51,355 bases of DNA from Folioceros fuciformis (lineage: Eukaryota > Anthocerotophyta > Anthocerotopsida > Anthocerotales): contig JBNGIO010004527.1 of the NCBI GenBank assembly GCA_049999805.1, positions 40,470-91,824 of the forward strand, given 5' to 3'. This document shows positions 45,289 to 51,355 of the stretch, one piece after another (position 1 is the first letter of the stretch; every line of letters starts with the position of its first letter). The translations under genes and the position numbers were made by a program. The notes under the pieces were generated by a model. That model had not been told where the DNA came from. It saw only the letters and a program-made list of their open reading frames with translations, and ran no database searches.

Positions 45289-47138
45289 CTACAGGGAGGA
45301 GGATTGCGGCAGCGCAGGGAACTCGCCGCAAACCTCGTTCAGGTAGCAGATTCGGGAACCATGGCCGTCGTTCCACGTGATCCAGCTTCTTCTGCAGAGG
45401 TTGTCCCTGGCGGAGTATGGCAGGCAAGTGAGGCCCTCTGGGAGGAGGCTCTGGATGACGGTGGTGAGTCTGTCGTCGTTGGCGTCCCGCAACCCCAGCG
45501 ATGACAGTCGGCGGGTGATCTGTTGCGAGAGCTGAAGGAGGCGGTCCAGCTGGAACATGTCTCCGGGGGCGAGCTCGATGCGCCTGTTCTTGATGAAGCT
45601 GAACTTGCAGGCGGGGGTGTCGATGCAGGCCTGGTAGGTGAAGCCGCTGAAGAGGTGGTCCTTGCCCTGGGGCTTGCCCTGCTCGCACTGGTGCGACATG
45701 TAGATGAGCCCGGAGTCGATGGCCTGGGACTCGTACATTCGGTGGATAATGTGGTAGGGCACGATCTCGATGAGCACCGAGTTCCGCCTGGAGAACATGG
45801 AGGGGTTCACGAGGTTGGCACCGTGGATGGAGATGGTGATATCGGCCTCTTGCACGCTCCAGAATTGCTCGCGGAAGCTCATGGTCTGGAAATCGGCGAT
45901 CCTCACATCCACGTCCTGCCGGTAAAGCAGCTCCCGGAACGAGGACTCAGTGCGCGGGAAGAAGACTCTCCATCCCGAGGTCCGCACCACGTACAGGAGC
46001 AGCGGCGCTGAGTGCAGTGGGGTTTCCGGCGGGGGAGAGAGAATCCGCGCGAGATGGTCCCTCACTGCATCCGCTACAGGTAGGCTCCCGGGCCAAAAGC
46101 TCCTCTGCGGGTGAAGGCAGGTGCCATCGCCGTGAGCTGGAAGGAAATGCAGAAATGTGAACTGACGAGCCAGTAGAAACCCTAGCAAATCGGTACCTTG
46201 AGAAAGCCCGGTAGGACAGCAGTCTCGAAGCAGAGCGGACGGTCCTCAGACGCGGCTGCGAAGGGAGCCTCCATCTCCACCTTCCCATCCTGCAAGGCCG
46301 AGCTTCCCAGCAGATCCTGCGGATCCACATCTCGGCCTCCCAAGGGCTGCAGGACGCGGGAGAGCAGCATGGCGAGGTAAGTGGGATGGAAGGCTTCCTT
46401 GTCGGCCCCCGACGTCTCCCACATCGCCCGCCCTTTCTCGTGGGCGTAAAACATGAACCTGTCCACCCGCATAGTGAGTCCCGGAACGCTGGCGTTGTTC
46501 ATAGCCAGCAGCATGTTCACCTTGCCGATGAAATGAGCTATGTTCTCCGCAGTGCTATCCAAGTAGATGACCGAGGACGCACCCTGCCTCCACTCAACAT
46601 CGCTCCTGGACTCCAACCATCCCGCTCCCCTGCGTGCTTCCGGGATCTTGATTTCCGGCCGGAGCTTCACCCTCTGACGGTACAAGCCGGAACCACAGGG
46701 AGCAGGCACCACCGACCCGTTCTCCGCGTACCACTCCGCCTCCCTACACCGCACCTCGTCTCCCAGCGTCAGCATGTGGCTCCCGTTGTAGCAGAGGTTG
46801 TTGTACACCCAAACACTCTGCCACTTAAAGCACAGGTTGGGGACGGAGTAGATGCTGAGCTCGGTTTCCAGCAGCTGCTCCCTCCTCATGGACTCAGCCG
46901 GATTCGGATTAGGCGGGAACACCGCCACGACAGGGGCGTCCGCTTCCTTGAGCAGAAGCGTCCGGGACGAGAGCAGCATCTCCACATTAGAGAGCTTGGA
47001 AGAGAGCGAGGACGGGAGAGCAGAGGGGGAAAGAGGCAAGAGCGTGAGATACAGCGAGCAGAGGGACGACACCAAGGTCGCCAGCGCCAGCGCGTACAAG
47101 AGCCGCGACGCTCGCACCCCAACCTTGCTTCCTGCCAT
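45289..47138 (-). CDS. Golgi family 61 glycosyltransferase
   Basis: Plant GT61 enzymes add xylose or arabinose to wall polysaccharides or glycoproteins in the Golgi. Two exons, 47138-46197 and 46104-45289, give 585 aa. Type II topology: a short basic N-terminus, then a membrane anchor (LLYALALATLVSSLCSLYLTLL, about 13-34). The lumenal part shows CFKWQSVWVYNNLCYNGSHM, SSVIYLDSTAENIAHFIGKVNMLL, LCFETAVLPGFLK, then DVRIADFQTMSFREQFWSVQEADITISIHGANLVNPSMF (the HGA(N/G)L-x-N donor-binding block) and FIEIVPY-type VLIEIVPYHI. I chose the acceptor after cacccgcag because it is the only one that keeps the frame with a phase-0 donor. The ATG at 47138 precedes the anchor. The exact sugar and acceptor cannot be told. 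Confidence 0.93.
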
Positions 47139-47265
47139 CTCCTTCTTCCTCTTCCTCCTCGTCTGCTCCTCGCTCCCCAATCCACCTCGGAGTGCACCAG
47201 GGGCCAGCTACGCCTGCCTCACTCCCGAACCTACACATTGCTCAGCCTGGCTGCGACCCCCCGAC

Positions 47266-47302
47266 ATCACACCACACCACACCACACCACACCACACCAC
47301 AT
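47266..47302. repeat. cacac pentanucleotide microsatellite
   Basis: About seven tandem copies of cacac/accac lie upstream of the GT61 gene, in its likely promoter or leader. Confidence 0.9.
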
Positions 47303-47820
47303 TCCCGCCAAACCTGTCCAGTCACTCCCGCCGCCTCGTCCCTCCTGCTGCTGCAGACCCCTTGCCAGTCACAATCGACGCTGCTGGGCAAAATCTGCCT
47401 TGCTCCCTGCCATGCCATCCAGCTGCACCAATTGTTCCCTGCTCCATTGACGCTCCATCAGCAGTCGGGACAAGGAGGGAAAATCGGAGCCGCGAATGCT
47501 ACCAACCGGGAACAGGAAATCGGGCAGCGGACAAGCCAGCAAACGACAAAGAGGCAGAGATCGTGCCATGCAGAGGGCGTGTGAAGGGTGGGGTGGACTT
47601 GGCACTGGCTGCGGGCATGTGATAAGAGTGTCCTTCCTCGCACACGGGCCTGCAGCCGGACGACAGAGCACCCTTTAAGGCTTTAACCCCGTCCAGACGG
47701 GGCGCTGACGACCCGTGAATATGTTATGTCAACTTTAAAGCGCCTTCATGCGAGACCGTTCCGTTTGGAATTTCAATGCCAGGCGGGGGCCCACAACCAA
47801 CTGCCCGATACACACTGTAC

Positions 47821-47848
47821 CCGGGCCCGGCCCCGGCCCCGGCCCCGG
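47821..47848. repeat. ccggcc hexanucleotide run
   Basis: About four imperfect copies of cggccc lie just downstream of the HAD gene, whose stop codon is at 47920. Confidence 0.85.
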
Positions 47849-47919
47849 ACAAAAATGAAATCACAACACAATTAGGGTAAGTCGAGCGTCCAAGAAACGA
47901 AACGATGAAACGCGTCTCA

Positions 47920-48699
47920 TCACATCTTGCGCCCGGGTCCTACGAGGGCACACGCCTCCAGAAACCTCACGGTGTCGGTCAAGTCGTAGAACAAAGTCGG
48001 TTTAGCGAACTTGCTGGTGCTGGCCTGCATGAGCTCGTCCCAAGTGTGGACTCCGGTGCACACACCCACAGCTTTCGCACCACCATACTCCGCGCCCTGG
48101 ATATCACACGGACTGTCTCCAACATGCACACGCAACTGGAATCCGCCATTATACAGCTCCGCGGCCCGGGCTCCTGCGATTCTCACCAACTCCCCGACAC
48201 TGCTGGCCTTACAGAAGGGGCTCACATCGTCGCCGAACGCGCCGACGTGCGGGACGCTGAAAAACTGCTTGATCCCTAACCCCTCCGCCTTCAACCAGGC
48301 TAGGCGTTTCAGATTCCCCGTCACCAACCCCACCACCACATCGTCTCGTTTGGAGAGGCAATCAAGCAGACGCGCAACTCCTGGGAGTATCTCCATCCCT
48401 TCCTTCATTTGATACGTGTGGGTGTTCGCAAAACTCAGCATCGTTCTCACCATCTCTTCCAATCCCAGTCTGGCTGTCTCCTCCGCCATCCCGATGTGAG
48501 CCAGCGTGGCTAACAGGATTTGAGGATCTGTTAATCCATGGTAATTGATGGAATCGATATCGGCTTCTTTATCGTAAATTGTTTTGAATGCGTAATGAAA
48601 GGCTCTTTTGTACAGCAAGTTGTAGAATGGCCCCTCGCTGCTGGACAAGGTGCCATCAATATCGAACGTGATTAGTGTGCGAGGATTAGAGAAAGACAT
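47920..48699 (-). CDS. HAD-superfamily phosphatase (phosphoglycolate phosphatase-like)
   Basis: This single exon encodes 259 aa from the ATG at 48699. Motif I is ITFDIDGTLSS (nucleophile Asp13, acid Asp15). A helical cap follows, with YNLLYKRAFHYAFKTIY and HGLTDPQILLATL. Motif II is VVVGLVTGNLKRLAWLK and motif III/IV is LRVHVGDSPCDIQGAEYGGAKAVGVCTGVHT. All four HAD motifs are present, so it is likely active on a small phosphorylated substrate. The cap and motif pattern resemble phosphoglycolate phosphatase or pyrophosphatase relatives, but the substrate is unknown. There is no transit peptide, so it is probably cytosolic. It is one of the few intronless genes here and borders a very AT-rich block. 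Confidence 0.88.
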   Translation of the reverse strand: MSFSNPRTLITFDIDGTLSSSEGPFYNLLYKRAFHYAFKTIYDKEADIDSINYHGLTDPQILLATLAHIGMAEETARLGLEEMVRTMLSFANTHTYQMKEGMEILPGVARLLDCLSKRDDVVVGLVTGNLKRLAWLKAEGLGIKQFFSVPHVGAFGDDVSPFCKASSVGELVRIAGARAAELYNGGFQLRVHVGDSPCDIQGAEYGGAKAVGVCTGVHTWDELMQASTSKFAKPTLFYDLTDTVRFLEACALVGPGRKM

Positions 48700-48719
48700 G
48701 TTGAATTGTTCCACAATTC

Positions 48720-49720
48720 TAAATCATCAAACAAAAAACACTCCTATTCAATTATCACCGATTCCTTATTATTACAAGTATTCATTCTTTTCATAATAAT
48801 AAAAACTGAATTAATCATTAATTTCTAAATTTTAATTTTAATTTACTAACATAATTTATGGATACTAAAGATCAATCAGGAATATGCATTCTTTAACTTT
48901 TCATAATTTCTAAAGCTCAAACTATTTAAAACTATTCATCTTTTTTTAAGTAAAATTAATTACATATTATTAATATATATATCATAAAACATGTATTATT
49001 ATCTTTATATGAGATTACCATATCATAGAAGAATATATCATAAAAACTTTTAAAAAAAATCTAATAAGATTAGAATTCAAATTTTCTAAAATGAGTACTA
49101 GAAGTAAAGGAAATTTGACCACAAGGCTCCACATAGTCTTATGTAAAATTGCTTTAAATAATAATAATAAATTATATGGATGACATTAATATTTTACCAT
49201 TGAAATACACCTACATGTTAGATTTCAAGCATTTTCTGAAAAGATATTAGTTTAAAGTAATAAATCATAATATATAAAGATATGAAGATTCTTTGAAGAG
49301 GAAAAGATATTATATCCCATCTATAAATATTGAAACACACCTACATGTTAGATTTCAAGCATTTTTTGAAAAGATATTAGTTTAAAGTAATAAATTATAA
49401 TATATAAAGATATGAAGATTCTTTGAAGAGGAAAAAATATTATATCCCATCTATCCCATCTGTAGAGAGCAAAGTAGGAAAACCCGTCCATAGTAGAGAG
49501 AGGACCAGATGATAAACTACAAGGAAATAGTCATGCAATAAGCTTGTTCAATTACAAAAGAGAAAAAAATATAATATGTATTTGCAATCCAAGATGAAAG
49601 AACCAGGTACATTGCTTATTCAAAACTCCATGAGCAGGACAGGTCCTGGAAAAAACACCACAATGAAGTGTGGACACCTATATGGAGGACGAAAGTTATG
49701 GGAGATGAATTGACACCCCA
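48720..49720. other. very AT-rich intergenic block
   Basis: About 1 kb of markedly AT-rich DNA, far from the composition of the flanking genes. It has no credible frames and contains a 130-bp tandem duplication at 49201-49460. It could be a decayed transposon, a matrix-attachment-type region or an organelle-like insert. None of these is proven. Confidence 0.55.
49201..49460. repeat. 130-bp tandem duplication, 2 copies
   Basis: Copies begin tgaaatacac at 49201 and tgaaacacac at 49331, and run nearly identically through gaagattctttgaagagg to tatatcccatctat. Only a few substitutions separate them, so the duplication is fairly recent. Confidence 0.93.
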
Positions 49721-49903
49721 AACGAAATGCAGTAGCGTTAGCTCTTTCAAAAATCACTTTTTTAGAATTCGTGTGAGCCTAGATATGCCTGAAAGTGTGC
49801 TGTCTGTACTTTTCATTTCTTCCTTCAAATGATACAGCAGTGTAATCAGCCATCCCAATGTAAAACGCAGAAACCAGACCAGGATCTGTAAGGGCAAGGC
49901 ACA

Positions 49904-51355
49904 ATGGTTCTTGCACAGTTGTTGCTGAGCCCCATTGGATCTGTCCGCATTGCAGGAACCAACAACAACTTGTTCTCCTTGGTGCTGATTGGATTTGTAG
50001 AATTCATCACCTTCGGAGTGCGGATCAACCATCCGCTTCAGGGATACAGTTCGCATCCAGCACTGTACATCAACTGCATCCTGTGCGGAATGGCGGTGGC
50101 CTTTATGGTCTACAACTCCATTTTCTACCGCCTGGAGAGTAACCTAGAAGCTTGGCCGTGGGCATCGGCAGGAGATGAAAGTGGCACGAAGAGTATCACC
50201 ACCGACACTCAGGACAACAACACAGGAGGCACGGAAAGTGAAGGAAAGAATGACAATGAGCAGATGAAGAAGGAACATGTGTGCCCATTTACGGGGCACA
50301 GAGCCACAATGACTTGCCCCATCTGCCAGACCAAGGTGCACAGATCCGTGTGGCACGAGAGGGACCCCTGGCTCACATTACGCATCGGAATCGGGCTCAT
50401 CATCCTGGACGTGGATCGGCATGGCCGGGTGTCCAACGTCATGCTCGCCAGAGAACACGCCTTGAAAGCCAGGAAAGTGGCCAAGAAGAACAGGCTGGTC
50501 CCCTCGAGAGCGGTGCCATTTTACGCTTTAGCTCCACCTCCTGGATATAGGCACTCCCGGAACTGGCTCTTGTGGTGGCAGAAGGCTCCATTCAAGGGCC
50601 ATGTTCCCTTCTCCAACGGCATGGTGCCGGAATACGCTCTGCCGTGCCAGTACGATGGCCCGCCGTTAACAGACGACGAGAAGCGGGCTCTGACAGAGGA
50701 AGAGCGGGAAGCCCGGCACGCCATCGCCAACTTCCTCACAGCTGCCATCAGCGAGATGTGTGTGGGATGCTACGCGCACAACCTGTACTGGAACGTGGGG
50801 CCGAGGCTCTTCTACACCCAAGTCATACTATCCGTGACCCTAACCCTGCTCCTGCACGCTCTGGACAGATCTTACGCCACTCTGGGCGCCAGGGTATTCC
50901 TCGACGGCATCTCCGCCTACTACGCCTTCTCCTCCATGGTCCTAGCCCTCAACTTTGTGGCTTCCACCCGCATGTTCCAGCTCTACTACAACAAGCTCCC
51001 GTACAAATGGCCGCTCAAGCCGTGGCAAGGAAGGATGCAATGGCTTGCCAACTTCAGCTCTAGTCACCCAGAGGCACCCCGAGGCATCCCCGAATTCCTT
51101 ATCCCCGAGTCCCTCCTCGACGTTACCTTCACCATACCCCAGCGGCGGTTCCGCATGGTGCAGAGTTTCTTGTTCGGCATCATTGCCACATACCGCCTTC
51201 CACCGGACTACGAGCCGCCGCCTAAATTTGCTCCTCTTGTCCCTCCGCCTCCTCCTCCCCCGCCCCCGCCATCCTCATCCCCAGCCCTGCCGGCATCTCT
51301 AGCCGGCTTCCTCAACGCCTTCGGCCTAGGAGCAGGACAGGCCTCCTCGGAGTCC
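49904..51355 (+). CDS. uncharacterised multi-pass membrane protein, truncated by window edge
   Basis: One uninterrupted frame of 484 codons runs from the ATG at 49904 (in-frame stop taa at 49889) to the last base, so the C-terminus is missing. Hydrophobic helices lie at about 24-38 (FSLVLIGFVEFITFGV), 54-76 (LYINCILCGMAVAFMVYNSIFY), 304-320 (FYTQVILSVTLTLLLHA) and 332-353 (FLDGISAYYAFSSMVLALNFV). Between helices 2 and 3 is a polar, acidic segment, then a Cys pair in C-x10-C-x2-C (127, 138, 141) followed by VHRSVWHERDPW, and the aromatic block RNWLLWWQKAPF. After helix 4 come YYNKLPYKWPLKPWQGRMQW and a ten-proline run near 446-455. I do not recognise the family. The N-terminus may lie on an upstream exon. 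GC-rich, even codon use supports real coding. Confidence 0.78.
   Translation, partial: MVLAQLLLSPIGSVRIAGTNNNLFSLVLIGFVEFITFGVRINHPLQGYSSHPALYINCILCGMAVAFMVYNSIFYRLESNLEAWPWASAGDESGTKSITTDTQDNNTGGTESEGKNDNEQMKKEHVCPFTGHRATMTCPICQTKVHRSVWHERDPWLTLRIGIGLIILDVDRHGRVSNVMLAREHALKARKVAKKNRLVPSRAVPFYALAPPPGYRHSRNWLLWWQKAPFKGHVPFSNGMVPEYALPCQYDGPPLTDDEKRALTEEEREARHAIANFLTAAISEMCVGCYAHNLYWNVGPRLFYTQVILSVTLTLLLHALDRSYATLGARVFLDGISAYYAFSSMVLALNFVASTRMFQLYYNKLPYKWPLKPWQGRMQWLANFSSSHPEAPRGIPEFLIPESLLDVTFTIPQRRFRMVQSFLFGIIATYRLPPDYEPPPKFAPLVPPPPPPPPPPSSSPALPASLAGFLNAFGLGAGQASSES

Larger units (their letters stand above)
47139..47919. other. GT61 promoter region and HAD gene 3' flank
   Basis: These 781 bp contain a cacac microsatellite (about 47266-47302) and a ccggcc run (about 47821-47848). 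No gene is supported. Confidence 0.5.

Noticed and set aside
45523-46011. 162-codon plus-strand frame with Val/Gly-rich repeats
   Set aside because: It is antisense to GT61 exon 2, with composition explained by the opposite codons.
46105-46182. earlier GT61 exon 2 acceptor (ttccag at about 46135)
   Set aside because: It breaks the frame with the phase-0 donor at 46196. The acceptor before 46104 keeps it.
46386-47450. 354-codon open frame on the plus strand
   Set aside because: It is antisense to GT61 exon 1, Arg/His-rich, and crosses the cacac microsatellite. Not a gene.

Overview
This is nuclear DNA from a land plant, most likely a non-seed plant (bryophyte or lycophyte). The evidence is multi-exon genes with short GT-AG introns (mostly about 80-250 bp), a PLS-class pentatricopeptide repeat (PPR) gene, plastid-targeted photosynthesis and tetrapyrrole genes, cytokinin dehydrogenase, beta-mannanase and a malectin-LRR receptor-like protein. 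Gene-rich, compact spacing with short introns fits a small bryophyte genome, but the species cannot be fixed from this sequence. Gene bodies are balanced to GC-rich. Some intergenic blocks (about 36.6-39.0 kb and 48.7-49.7 kb) are strongly AT-rich.

Layout. 1-2.1 kb: gene-free, with several short diverged tandem duplications. 2.1-3.7 kb: RPS16 (uS9), intronless, flanked by two facing copies of a SINE-like repeat. 3.9-6.7 kb: intronless PLS-E PPR gene with an internal 312-bp array. 8.4-14.8 kb: HFM1/MER3 meiotic helicase, 24 exons rebuilt with consistent phases. 15.2-18.4 kb: HCF173-like psbA translation factor (13 exons). 19.0-21.7 kb: cytokinin dehydrogenase (6 exons). 21.7-25.4 kb: mostly empty, with one possible small gene. 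25.4-28.7 kb (minus): DNA polymerase eta (11 exons). It is divergent, across about 540 bp, from an RBR-type E3 ubiquitin ligase at 29.3-30.3 kb. 30.6-32.4 kb: conserved plastid protein. 32.7-34.2 kb: secreted GH5 mannanase. 35.0-35.5 kb (minus): possible basic protein. 35.5-39.1 kb: gene-poor, repeat-rich, with a decayed tRNA-Pro-like element. 39.1-41.8 kb (minus): malectin-LRR receptor-like protein without a kinase. 42.7-44.6 kb (minus): glutamyl-tRNA reductase. 45.3-47.1 kb (minus): GT61 glycosyltransferase. 47.9-48.7 kb (minus): intronless HAD phosphatase. 49.9 kb to the end (plus): an open frame running off the window that encodes an uncharacterised multi-pass membrane protein.

The genes do not form an operon or one pathway. 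Loose themes are DNA maintenance (HFM1, POLH), plastid biogenesis (HCF173, HEMA, the 30.6 kb protein, perhaps the PPR protein) and cell wall or secretory functions (mannanase, GT61, malectin-LRR protein, cytokinin dehydrogenase). The least explained items are the membrane protein at the right edge, the facing SINE-like pair around RPS16, the decoy copy of the first HFM1 exon and intron, and the homogeneous PPR array. I found no CRISPR array, phage or bacterial-type system. Exon coordinates were read by eye from splice consensus, phase and remembered family conservation, and have not been checked against transcripts.
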